A stretch of DNA of 64,000 nucleotides from CAVSUZ01 sp963791885 (GTDB lineage Bacteria; Pseudomonadota; Alphaproteobacteria; Acetobacterales; Acetobacteraceae), in NCBI GenBank assembly GCA_963791885.1, contig CAWBUL010000006.1:2666001-2730000 (forward strand), in the 5' to 3' direction. A program made the position numbers and the translations under genes. Positions within the stretch are counted from its first letter, which is position 1. Each line of letters starts with the position of its first letter. Under the pieces are notes generated by a model, which did not search any database, was not told where the DNA came from, and worked only from the letters and a program-made list of their open reading frames with translations. Shown here piece after piece: positions 37,947 to 46,430 of this stretch.

Positions 37947-39065
37947 GTGGATGCGCTTCCCTCCGATGCACTCGAAACGTGCTTGAATGCTCGCGAGCCG
38001 GATGCGGTCGTGGTCGCCATTCCCGTCAAGAACGAACAAGATCGCATCAGCGAATGCCTGTCCGCTCTCGCCGCCCAGAGCGGGGCGCCTCCTTTCCGCG
38101 TGCTGCTGCTGCTGAATGACTGTGCCGATCGGACGGAGTCCTTGGTCCGCCGCACCAGAAACGCCTTGCCATTTCGCCTGGACTTTCTGATCCATCATTT
38201 CGCGCCGGGCGATGGAGGAGCAGGGCCAGCCCGGCGCTTGGCCATGCAGCACGCAGCTCGCCTCATTGATGCCAACGGCGTGCTTTTGACCACCGACGCC
38301 GATGGTCGAGCCGCCCCAAACTGGATTACCGCCAACCTTACCGCGATGGGGGCGGGTGCCGATGCTGTGGCCGGGCGTGCTATGATTGATCCCGATGAGG
38401 CAGCCGCCATACCCCACCATCTCCACGAGGACGACGCGCGGGAATGCGCCTACGCCGATCTGCTCGACGAACTTGAGGCAAGGCTCGATCCAGACCCAGC
38501 CGATCCTTGGCCCCGGCACAACGAGCATTCCGGCGCATCCCTCGCCGTCTCGCGCGATGCGTACGAGAAGGTCGGCGGCATTCCGCCCGTTCCCCTTGGA
38601 GAAGACCGCGCCTTTGTCACCGCACTGCAGAGCATCGATGCACGCATTCGCCATGCGCCCGAGATTGTCGTCACCGTCTCCGGCCGGCTTGATGGCCGCG
38701 CCGAGGGCGGCATGGCCGACACGATGCGTCGGCGCATCATCCGCCAGGACGATTATGTGGATGACCGGCTGGAGCCGGTTGCCCGCCGCCTTCGCCGCAT
38801 CGCCGCCCGGATCCGCTTCCGCGCGGCTTGGCGCGCCGGCATCGCCGACTTGGCCCTGGCGGTGCGCCTGCGTGTCAGTCCAGCCTTGGGGGCCACAGCG
38901 ATACAGCAGCCATTCTGTGGTGCCGGCTGGCAAATGATCGAGCGCGCGAGCCCGCTCCTCGCTCCTTGCGTTTTACGGCGCGATCAGTTGGATCGCGAAA
39001 CCCGCCGCGCGCAGCGGTTGCTAAATCGGTTGCGTGCCATTCGCCAGCAGGTCGATCCGATATGA
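37947..39065 (+). CDS. Family 2 glycosyltransferase
   Basis: A GT-A glycosyltransferase of about 372 residues. VVVAIPVKNEQDRISECLSAL starts the nucleotide-sugar fold, LLTTDADGRAAPNWI carries the DxD metal site, and PLGEDRAFVTAL supplies the ED catalytic base region. The C-terminal 120 residues are Arg-rich. The start is uncertain: a GTG at 37947 (VDALPSDALETC) is the only sensible in-frame start after the previous gene and has no clear ribosome-binding site. Its 3' end overlaps the convergent methyltransferase gene by 45 bp. A glycan or lipid acceptor is likely, but undefined. Confidence 0.75.
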   Translation: MDALPSDALETCLNAREPDAVVVAIPVKNEQDRISECLSALAAQSGAPPFRVLLLLNDCADRTESLVRRTRNALPFRLDFLIHHFAPGDGGAGPARRLAMQHAARLIDANGVLLTTDADGRAAPNWITANLTAMGAGADAVAGRAMIDPDEAAAIPHHLHEDDARECAYADLLDELEARLDPDPADPWPRHNEHSGASLAVSRDAYEKVGGIPPVPLGEDRAFVTALQSIDARIRHAPEIVVTVSGRLDGRAEGGMADTMRRRIIRQDDYVDDRLEPVARRLRRIAARIRFRAAWRAGIADLALAVRLRVSPALGATAIQQPFCGAGWQMIERASPLLAPCVLRRDQLDRETRRAQRLLNRLRAIRQQVDPI

Positions 39066-39620
39066 CGAGTGCCGTTCCTCCAGAATCGGCCTGAGCAACC
39101 CGGCGGTTCCGTTCATGAACAGAGTGGCCGCTTCGTCTCCTGTGCAGGGCGTGTCGGTTTCTCCAGTCCAGTTCATCAGCAGGACGAAACCTCCCTCGCG
39201 GAGAGTCTCCAGCGTTCGCCGCGCCACCAGCGCAACGTCCTCACGGCTTAAGAAATACAGCACCTCGGAAAGCACGATCAGGTCGAAGCGTCGGGCTGGC
39301 CACTGCCTCGGAACCTGCATGCGTCTAATCTCCACGTGCGGAAGCTCGCCGCATCGGCGTGACGCAGTGCTCAGGGCACGGCTTGCGACGTCCACTGCCA
39401 GAAGTGAGTCGCACAGCCTCGCCAGTTCAACGGTCAGCATCCCGGTCGCACATCCCACCTCGAAACCCGCACCGAACCGGAGTCTTGCCTTGCGCAGCGT
39501 CTCGACCGTCGCTGCGCGCTTTGCCTTCTCATACTCGCTTGTCTCGAACCGCCACGGATCGTTACTCCGCGCGTAAATCCGCTCGAAAACGGCAGGGTCC
39601 CACGAAACTTGGTCAGGCAT
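39021..39620 (-). CDS. NodS-like SAM-dependent methyltransferase
   Basis: A 199-residue class I methyltransferase. The SAM motif is FEVGCATGMLTVELA near residue 53, the acidic loop is LLAVDVASRALSTA, and FDLIVLSEVLYFLS lies at strand 4. SWDPAVFERIYARSNDPWRFETSEYEKAKRAAT is the NodS-family N terminus. The ATG at 39620 overlaps the acyl-CoA dehydrogenase stop by 8 bp, so the two are coupled. In other bacteria this pair is often found with PIG-L deacetylase and GT2 genes. A PIG-L gene is missing here. Confidence 0.85.
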   Translation of the reverse strand: MPDQVSWDPAVFERIYARSNDPWRFETSEYEKAKRAATVETLRKARLRFGAGFEVGCATGMLTVELARLCDSLLAVDVASRALSTASRRCGELPHVEIRRMQVPRQWPARRFDLIVLSEVLYFLSREDVALVARRTLETLREGGFVLLMNWTGETDTPCTGDEAATLFMNGTAGLLRPILEERHSSYRIDLLANGTQPI

Positions 39621-40752
39621 CGGGCAGAGCGCGCTGCATGAACCAGCCTGCCGCTTCATCCAGCGTTTCATCGGGCGCCGGTTGTCGCAGATACGTGGCC
39701 AGGTCGCGCATGATTCGTTCGACGGGATTGCCCACCCGGAACCCGTCCAGCCCGAGAGCGCGCTGCACAAGCTGAATTGCCTCGAGGCACGCCGTCTCGA
39801 CTGCAATGCGCGCCAGGTTCACATATTCCGCAATATCGCCGCTCTCCGCGGTCCCCTCCTCAGCAAGACGAGCTGCTTTCTCCAACCACAACCGAGCGGT
39901 TTCCTGTGCAATCACCGCCCGGCCGATGCGCCGGCGTTGATGCGGATTGCCGTCGCGACCTCGACCCACAAGTTGCACGCGCATCGCTTCGATCAAAGCC
40001 TCGAGTCCGCCGAGTGTGACCGCCGATGTCCGCCAGGCGCCCGCCGAAAAAACCGGCTGTCGCAAATAGTCCCCCGGCCGGCCGACAATCGCATCGTCCC
40101 CTACGGCGATATCGTCCAGGATCATCGTCCCGGTGGCGCAGGCCCGCATGCCCTGCAGAGCGATCCGCTCGGGTCCAACCGCCTGCCCGGGCTCGAGCGC
40201 AATCACCAGCATCTCGGGCGCCGTGTCGCCGCGGCGCGCAGTCACCAAGGCTCGCGTCGCGTAACCGGCGCCCGAGCAGCAAATCTTGCTGCCTCGCAGA
40301 CGCCACTCCGACCCGCCGTGCATCAACCGCAATCCGTCTCGCGGCTCCGTGTTCCACAATGCGAACAGATGCCCGGCCACCACATCCTCCGCTGCGCGGG
40401 CCATTTGCCCCTCGCTTCCATACAGGGCGATCAGCTTCAGAGCGTTGACATGTCCTTCATACAATCGGCCAATCGCAAGAGAACCGCGCCCGATGTGACG
40501 GAGCAGGTCCAGCAGATCGCGCCCGCCGGCTGGTTCAGTGCCTAGTCCCAGTCCGCCAAAGCGGCGGGGCAGGGGGGCCTGCAACGCCCCACACTCCCGC
40601 AGCGCCTGAAACGCTGCCACTGGGAAACACTGCTCTCGATCCAGCGCGTCCGCATCCGCCTGCCATCCCGGCACCAGCGCCCCCACGCGCTCCACCACCG
40701 CCGTAGCCCCGGCAGACGATCGCAGCCTCGTCGCATCGATCCAAATGTTCAT
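39613..40752 (-). CDS. Acyl-CoA dehydrogenase family protein
   Basis: A 379-residue flavoprotein-like homologue of acyl-CoA dehydrogenases. FPVAAFQALRECGALQAPLPRRFGGLGLG lies in the N-terminal helical domain, and LQGMRACATGTMILDDIAVGDDAIVGRPGDY matches the middle beta domain, where FAD and substrate bind. The C-terminal helices are less typical, so the classical catalytic Glu cannot be assigned. It is translationally coupled to a methyltransferase and lies beside glycosyltransferases, which argues for a modifying role in glycan or natural-product synthesis rather than beta-oxidation. Confidence 0.75.
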   Translation of the reverse strand: MNIWIDATRLRSSAGATAVVERVGALVPGWQADADALDREQCFPVAAFQALRECGALQAPLPRRFGGLGLGTEPAGGRDLLDLLRHIGRGSLAIGRLYEGHVNALKLIALYGSEGQMARAAEDVVAGHLFALWNTEPRDGLRLMHGGSEWRLRGSKICCSGAGYATRALVTARRGDTAPEMLVIALEPGQAVGPERIALQGMRACATGTMILDDIAVGDDAIVGRPGDYLRQPVFSAGAWRTSAVTLGGLEALIEAMRVQLVGRGRDGNPHQRRRIGRAVIAQETARLWLEKAARLAEEGTAESGDIAEYVNLARIAVETACLEAIQLVQRALGLDGFRVGNPVERIMRDLATYLRQPAPDETLDEAAGWFMQRALPDA

Positions 40753-40809
40753 ATCAAGGCAACGCGCGCGCCCCGATCAGGATGCGCGCCGGATCGAGGC
40801 GGCTGCCCG

Positions 40810-41325
40810 TTAAGCCGCCTGTGCTTCCACGGCCTCGTACGGCAGGCGCTTGACGCGGTCCATGTTCACACCCTCGATCCGCAACAACCGCGTGGATCCG
40901 TTACGACGGGGCGAATGTAGCACCCCCGGCTCATACAGATACGCCATGCCGGGTGTCAGCGTGTAATCCCGAACCCGCTTCGCTTTTCCCGGCGTCTTTT
41001 CCGTCGGCCGGGCGAGGCATTCCCAGTCCGTCATGATTGTCTCGCCGCCGGCCTGACCATAGATCGCCCAGGACGGACCGTGATCGTGCGGCCGCGAATC
41101 TTTTGCGCCCTGGTACGCATGTGCCAGGATCGTAAACGCCAACTCCGGATCTTCGTACAGCACCTTCCGCTCTGGGCCGTCAGCGGGAATATACCGGTCC
41201 GCAAATTCCGGGTCGTGCAACACCTCCTGCACCAGGCTGCAGACCTTCTGCCGCCCCGCCGGCCCCGAATCCGCCTTCAGCGCTTCCTTACACCGCGCCG
41301 CGAACTGCTCCAGAGTCCATGCCAT
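40810..41325 (-). CDS. Cysteine dioxygenase-like cupin
   Basis: A 171-residue cupin. HDHGPSWAIYGQAGGET near residues 79-95 is the first cupin motif and provides two iron-binding His residues. The third is expected in EPGVLHSPRRNGSTRLLRIEG. This arrangement resembles bacterial type I cysteine or mercaptopropionate dioxygenases, which oxidise thiols to sulfinates with ferrous iron. The substrate cannot be fixed from sequence. The gene lies 18 bp after the unknown 140-residue protein gene, in the same direction. Confidence 0.7.
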   Translation of the reverse strand: MAWTLEQFAARCKEALKADSGPAGRQKVCSLVQEVLHDPEFADRYIPADGPERKVLYEDPELAFTILAHAYQGAKDSRPHDHGPSWAIYGQAGGETIMTDWECLARPTEKTPGKAKRVRDYTLTPGMAYLYEPGVLHSPRRNGSTRLLRIEGVNMDRVKRLPYEAVEAQAA

Positions 41326-41343
41326 ATCCGCACCTCCTGTTCC

Positions 41344-41766
41344 CTATCGGCGGTAAGGGTAGCACCGCCCCCGGTCCAGCTGCATCCCATAGTGGCTGCC
41401 CAGCGTCTCGATCGCCTTGGCATGCGCCGGGTATGGATCGGCGTTCGCCTCTCCGACGATGATCGGAGAGAACGAGCGGTCGGCCTTTCCGCCCGGTGGC
41501 AGCATGGCAGTTACAAGCGCCTTCCCGTCAATGTCCCGCAAAGTCAGGAACATCGGCATCGCCCGCCGCACATACCCTTCCAATCCGATCGCCTGCTCGA
41601 TGAAAACCGTGGTTGCCGGCTTGTAGCTTGCTTCCGCCTTCTCTCGCTCGCGCCGGAAGTATTTCTCCACCGCGTGCTGCATCTCGCGCGATTCAGACGC
41701 CGCCTCGCCCTCTGTGACGATGCGGAACCAAGTCATATTGCCCGGAGCGTCGCAGACATATTCCAT
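41344..41766 (-). CDS. Protein of unknown function upstream of the cupin
   Basis: A 140-residue cytoplasmic-looking protein with no signal peptide and a charged helix (QHAVEKYFRREREKAEASY) in the middle. Recognisable family motifs are absent. The start ATG at 41766 (MEYVCDAPGN) follows a GGGGGG-rich ribosome-binding region; a longer in-frame start at 41841 would overlap the divergent GMC gene region. It forms a short operon with the cysteine-dioxygenase-like cupin and is divergent from the GMC oxidoreductase, 94 bp away. Confidence 0.6.
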   Translation of the reverse strand: MEYVCDAPGNMTWFRIVTEGEAASESREMQHAVEKYFRREREKAEASYKPATTVFIEQAIGLEGYVRRAMPMFLTLRDIDGKALVTAMLPPGGKADRSFSPIIVGEANADPYPAHAKAIETLGSHYGMQLDRGRCYPYRR

Positions 41767-41860
41767 GCGTTTCCCCCCCAGAGCCTTCGGCAGGCCGCCT
41801 TGGATTGCTGACCGACGCCAGCTTAGGATGCCCCGCCACAATGGGCAAACAGGTGGGGAA

Positions 41861-43516
41861 ATGGCCGGGGAACCGTCCGGTGAAATCTTCGATTACGTCA
41901 TCGTTGGCAGCGGCGCCGCGGGATCGGTGCTTGCGCACCGCCTGACCGAAGATCCGGGCACAACCGTCTGCGTGCTGGAAGCCGGTCCGCCCGACCGTCA
42001 CCCGTTCATTCATGTGCCGGGTGGTTTCATCAAGATGCTCTTCAATCCCAACTACACGTGGCAGTTCAAAACCGAACCGAGCGAAGGCACCGCCGGCCGG
42101 CAAATCCTCACCACGCAGGGTCGGACCCTTGGCGGCTCGAGCTCCATCAATGGCATGGTGTACAACCGCGGCCAGCGCGCGGACTTCGACAGTTGGGCGC
42201 AGCGCGGCAATCGCGGTTGGAGTTTCGCCGACGTGCTGCCCTATTTCCGCCGGACCGAGCGCCGCATCGGACTGTGCGATACGCGTTATCACGGCACGGA
42301 AGGCAATCTGCCGGTCACCGACATCGACTGGATCCACCCGATTTCGGAAGCCTTCATCGCCGGTGCCGTCGGCTTAGGTATCCCCCGCTGCGCTGACTAC
42401 AACGCCGAGTCACAGGAAGGCGTGGGCTACTTCCAGCGGGCGATCTACAAGGGATGGCGGCATAGCGCCGCCCGTGTGTTCCTCCATCCAGCGCGGAGAC
42501 GCGGCTGCGCCGTGCGCACCGATGCGCGGGCCGCCAAGGTCCTGCTCGACGGCAAACGCGCGGTCGGCGTTCGCTATGTCAACGAACGCGACCGCAAGAC
42601 GTCGCATGACGTCTTCGCCCGGCGCGAGGTGATCGTCTCCGCGGGCACGGCGAATACCGCCAAGCTCCTGCAGCTCTCCGGCATCGGACCGGGTCCACTG
42701 CTCCAGGACCTCGGTATTCCCGTCGTGCACGAGCTCCGCGGGGTGGGCGAGAATTTCCGCGACCACTATTCGATCCGCATGGTCGCCCGCGTGAAGGGCG
42801 TCACGACCATGAACGAGCTATCGCACGGCCTGGGCCTAGCCGGACAGATCGCCCGCTGGGCTGTGGGAAAGCCCAGCATCCTCGCACTCAGCCCGTCCAT
42901 CATTCACTGGTTCTGGAAATCGAATGATACCCTGGATTTCGCCGACCTCCAGGGAGTGTTCAGCCCGGCCTCCTACAAGGAAGGCTTCGTCGGCCTGCTC
43001 GACGACTATCCCGGGATGACCTGCGGTGTGTGGCAGCACCGGCCCGAAAGCGTCGGCTTCGTCCACGCCCGTTCGCCCAACCCCTTCGATGACCCGAATA
43101 TCCAGCCGAATTACCTGGCGGATCCGATGGACCGCGCCGTTCTCCTCTCCGGCATGAGGCTCGCGCGCAAGCTTCTGCTCACCCCCGAACTGGGGCCTTA
43201 CTACGATCATGAGTCTCTTCCGGGCGAGCAGGTCCGGTCCGACGACGAGTTGCTCGATTTTGCCCGGCGATACGGCTCCACGTCGTACCACCTGATCGGC
43301 ACCGCGCGGATGGGACCCGCCTCAGACCCGACCGCGGTCGTGGACGATCAGCTGCGCGTATACGGTCTGGATGGCCTGCGAATCGTAGATGGGTCGATCA
43401 TGCCCACGATGCCGTCTGCCAATACCTATGCGTCAACGATGATGATTGCGGAGAAAGCGTCAGACCTGATCCGCGGCCGGACACCGTTACCTGCGGCCGA
43501 CTGCTTCGCGGCCTGA
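41861..43516 (+). CDS. GMC family FAD-dependent oxidoreductase
   Basis: A 551-residue glucose-methanol-choline oxidoreductase. FDYVIVGSGAAGSVLAHRL is the N-terminal FAD-binding motif, and TTQGRTLGGSSSINGMVYNRG is the GMC signature. REVIVSAGTANTAKLLQLSGIGP is the second signature, and the catalytic His-Asn pair lies in STSYHLIGTARMG and PTMPSANTYAST near the C terminus. Choline dehydrogenase and related alcohol oxidases have this length. The ATG at 41861 is preferred over one at 41828. It converges on spoVR. Confidence 0.88.
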   Translation: MAGEPSGEIFDYVIVGSGAAGSVLAHRLTEDPGTTVCVLEAGPPDRHPFIHVPGGFIKMLFNPNYTWQFKTEPSEGTAGRQILTTQGRTLGGSSSINGMVYNRGQRADFDSWAQRGNRGWSFADVLPYFRRTERRIGLCDTRYHGTEGNLPVTDIDWIHPISEAFIAGAVGLGIPRCADYNAESQEGVGYFQRAIYKGWRHSAARVFLHPARRRGCAVRTDARAAKVLLDGKRAVGVRYVNERDRKTSHDVFARREVIVSAGTANTAKLLQLSGIGPGPLLQDLGIPVVHELRGVGENFRDHYSIRMVARVKGVTTMNELSHGLGLAGQIARWAVGKPSILALSPSIIHWFWKSNDTLDFADLQGVFSPASYKEGFVGLLDDYPGMTCGVWQHRPESVGFVHARSPNPFDDPNIQPNYLADPMDRAVLLSGMRLARKLLLTPELGPYYDHESLPGEQVRSDDELLDFARRYGSTSYHLIGTARMGPASDPTAVVDDQLRVYGLDGLRIVDGSIMPTMPSANTYASTMMIAEKASDLIRGRTPLPAADCFAA

Positions 43517-43537
43517 CATCCCGTCAGACCTGACCGG

Positions 43538-45097
43538 TCAGATTGGCGCGAGAATGCCCGGCCGTGGGCTCGCTGCATGTTCCTTCAGCACGGCATCGGA
43601 AGCCGGGTCTAATTCCCGCAGCAGCACGTCATAACCCCATAGGTCCGCCAAGTGCTGCAGCACCATACGCGCATCCTTTTCGTCCAGCAGGACACGGTTC
43701 AGGGCACGGTGATGAAGGATCAGCCGCCGATCGCCATCCAGGTTCACGTCCATCACCTGGATGTCGGCCAGCGTCCATGCCACGTCGTACTGTCGCGCCA
43801 GAGCGCGCTGGATTTTGCGGTACCCACGCTCATCGTGGATGGCCTCTACGACCAGGTTCGGCTCGTTCGCGTCGTCCGAGACGTGGAATAGCGACAACTG
43901 CCGGATCAGCGTCGGGCTCAGGAACTGCAGAATGAAGCTCTCGTCGCGGTAGTTCTCCCAGCAGTCGCGTAGCACCGCCATGGCATCGCCTGACCCGGCG
44001 ATGCCCGGGAACCATGCGCGGTCCTCCTCGGATGGATTGGTGCAGATGCGCTCGATGTCCTGCATCATGGCGAATCCGAGCGCATACGGGTTGATACCGG
44101 AGTAGCGCGGGTCGTCGAAAGCCGGCTGAAACACGACGTTCGTGTGGCTCTTCAGGAACTCCACCATTGCCCCGTCGGTTAGCAGCCCCTTCTCATGCAG
44201 CCGGTTCATGATCCGGTAGTGCACATACGTCGCGCACCCCTCGTTCATCACCTTGGTCTGCGACTGAGGATAGAAATACTGCGCAATCTGCCGGACGATG
44301 CGCAGCACTTCGCGCTGCCACGGCACCAGCCGGGGTGCCGACTTCTCCAGGAAATACAGGATGTTCTCTTGCGGAAGCTGCAGCAGTGCCCGTCGCCGCT
44401 CGTCGTGGGAGTGATCCTCCTTTGCTCCCTCCTTCTGTGGCACGGTGCGCCACAGATCATTGAACATCTGCTCTTCGTATTGCCGCCGCTCACGTTCCCG
44501 CCGCTCTTCCGAACGCAGGTCCGTCGCGCGCCGGCGAGGATACCGGTGCACGCCGTGGCTCATCAGCGCATGCGCGGAATCGAGCAGACGCTCCACCGCC
44601 GCCTCGCCGTAGCGCTCTTCGCAGTCCGATATGAACCCCTTGGCGAATTCTAGATAATCCAGGATGCCGTTGGCATCCGTCCATTGCTGGAACAGGTAGT
44701 TGTTCTTGAAAAAGTGGTTGTGACCGAACGCCGCGTGCGCAATTACCAGCGTCTGCATCGTCGCCGTGTTCTCCTCCATGATGTAGGAGATACACGGGTT
44801 CGAATTGATGACGATCTCATATGCCAGCCCCTGCATGCCGGCACGATAAAGGCCTTCGCTGCGGGCAAAGTGCTTGCCGAATGACCAGTGCTTGTAAAAC
44901 AGCGGCATTCCCACCGAGGAATACGCGTCCAGCATCTGTTCGGTGCTGATGATCTCTATCTGGTTGGGATAGCAATCCAGGCCAAGATCGCCGAGCGCAA
45001 TTCCCTCGATCGCATCGTAGACGCGCTGGATTGTGGAGAACTCCCAATCCGCGCCTTCAAACAGGGGCCGGGGCATGTTGGGACTGATATAGTTCAT
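43538..45097 (-). CDS. SpoVR family protein
   Basis: A 519-residue SpoVR/YcgB homologue. Typical blocks are DLGLDCYPNQIEIISTEQMLDAYSSVGMP, YKHWSFGKHF, MEENTATMQTLVIAHAAFGHNHFFKNN and VMNEGCATYVHYRIMNRLHEKGLL. The family name comes from Bacillus spore formation, but the gene is widespread in non-sporing proteobacteria beside prkA and yeaH, where stress or stationary-phase signalling is suspected. The ATG overlaps the yeaH stop by four bases (ATGA), so translation is coupled. It is the last gene of the three-gene operon. Confidence 0.93.
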   Translation of the reverse strand: MNYISPNMPRPLFEGADWEFSTIQRVYDAIEGIALGDLGLDCYPNQIEIISTEQMLDAYSSVGMPLFYKHWSFGKHFARSEGLYRAGMQGLAYEIVINSNPCISYIMEENTATMQTLVIAHAAFGHNHFFKNNYLFQQWTDANGILDYLEFAKGFISDCEERYGEAAVERLLDSAHALMSHGVHRYPRRRATDLRSEERRERERRQYEEQMFNDLWRTVPQKEGAKEDHSHDERRRALLQLPQENILYFLEKSAPRLVPWQREVLRIVRQIAQYFYPQSQTKVMNEGCATYVHYRIMNRLHEKGLLTDGAMVEFLKSHTNVVFQPAFDDPRYSGINPYALGFAMMQDIERICTNPSEEDRAWFPGIAGSGDAMAVLRDCWENYRDESFILQFLSPTLIRQLSLFHVSDDANEPNLVVEAIHDERGYRKIQRALARQYDVAWTLADIQVMDVNLDGDRRLILHHRALNRVLLDEKDARMVLQHLADLWGYDVLLRELDPASDAVLKEHAASPRPGILAPI

Positions 45098-46392
45098 TCG
45101 GCCGTCGCCCCAACTGCATCCTTTTTCGCGAACAATTCGCGAAACACCGGGTAGATGTCCCGCCGGTGGCTCACTTTCCGCATCGCCATCGGGGCACCGG
45201 CCCGGCAGATTTCGCTGTATGTCTGCCACAAATCGCTATCCCGACGGATAAACCCGGGCGGGAAGTGCTCCGAGTCGCGCCCCACCTCGAGATAGGCGTA
45301 ATACTGGCAGACCGGCAGGATGGCATTCGTCAGCAGATCGGCGGTCCGCTCGTTGTCACTTGCCGTGTTGTCGCCGTCCGAGGCCTGCGCCGCGTAGATA
45401 TTCCACGAATCCGGCGAATACCGTTCCGCCACGACCCGCTTCATCTCCTCCAGCGCCGTTGAGACCACCGTTCCGCCCGTCTCCGGCGAATGGAAGAAGG
45501 TGTCCTCGTCCACCTCTGCCGCCTGATGGGTGTGGCGGATGAACACCACCTCCACATGCTTGTACTTCCGGCGCAGGAAGATGTACAGCAGCACATAGAA
45601 CCGTTTGGCCAGGTCCTTCATATGCTCCGTCATCGACCCGGACACGTCCATCAGGCAGAACATAACCGCCTGGGCGACCGGCTTCGGGTGCGATTCGAAC
45701 CGTTTGTAGCGGACGTCCAACGGGTCGATATACGGGATCTGCGTGGTCCGCCGCAGCTTCCGCTCCAGCTCCCCCAAAAGATCAGCGCGCCTGGGATCGT
45801 CCTCGGCCAGCGCGTTGATCTCCTCGCGCAACGCCCGAAGCTCCTCGGTCTTCGGCCGGCGCAGCGCAATGCGCCGGGACATGCTGTTCCGCACCGTTCG
45901 CATCAGCGCCAGATTTGCCGGCGATCCGGTGACCGAGTAGCCGGCCCGCTCCCAGCTAAGCGCCTCGGTGTCCACCACCCGCCGCTTTGCCAGATCCGGA
46001 AGTTCGAGATCCTCCAGGAACAGGTCGACAAACTCGTCGCGGGACAGCGCAAACCGGAAATCATCCTGCCCGTCACCGTCAGGACTGCCCTCGCTCCCGG
46101 AACCACCGCCACCGCTGGGCGGACGGGGAATCGCGTCCCCCGCAATATATTCCTTGTTGCCAGGCAGCAGGTGATCCCGAAGCCCGCCACTCCCGCCGCG
46201 GCGGAACGACGGCTCGTGTACGCCCTGAGCCGGCAGTGAGATCTCTCCTGCCTCGTCCGCGTCCTTGATACTCCGGCTGGCGGTGCTTTCGTGCACCGCC
46301 TTCCGGATCAGGGATTTAGCCCGCCGCATGAAGCGCTGCCGATTGGCAAGGCTCTTGCCGCCCGGATTCAATCGGCGGTCAACGATGTGCAC
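45094..46392 (-). CDS. yeaH: YeaH/YhbH family VWA-like protein (DUF444)
   Basis: A 432-residue DUF444 protein. MHIVDRRLNPGGKSLANRQRFMRRAK is the usual opening. The von Willebrand A-like part shows FCLMDVSGSMTEHMKDLAKRFY, a MIDAS-type motif, and VEVVFIRHTHQAAEVDEDTFF. YeaH-type proteins are encoded with the PrkA kinase and are thought to act as its partner. The gene is 38 bp downstream of prkA and coupled to spoVR. A Gly/Pro-rich insertion follows AIPRPPSGGGG in the first quarter. Confidence 0.93.
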   Translation of the reverse strand: MHIVDRRLNPGGKSLANRQRFMRRAKSLIRKAVHESTASRSIKDADEAGEISLPAQGVHEPSFRRGGSGGLRDHLLPGNKEYIAGDAIPRPPSGGGGSGSEGSPDGDGQDDFRFALSRDEFVDLFLEDLELPDLAKRRVVDTEALSWERAGYSVTGSPANLALMRTVRNSMSRRIALRRPKTEELRALREEINALAEDDPRRADLLGELERKLRRTTQIPYIDPLDVRYKRFESHPKPVAQAVMFCLMDVSGSMTEHMKDLAKRFYVLLYIFLRRKYKHVEVVFIRHTHQAAEVDEDTFFHSPETGGTVVSTALEEMKRVVAERYSPDSWNIYAAQASDGDNTASDNERTADLLTNAILPVCQYYAYLEVGRDSEHFPPGFIRRDSDLWQTYSEICRAGAPMAMRKVSHRRDIYPVFRELFAKKDAVGATAE

Positions 46393-46430
46393 GGGCCTAC
46401 CCCTCAGCCTTCATCTGACAAACCTCCAGG

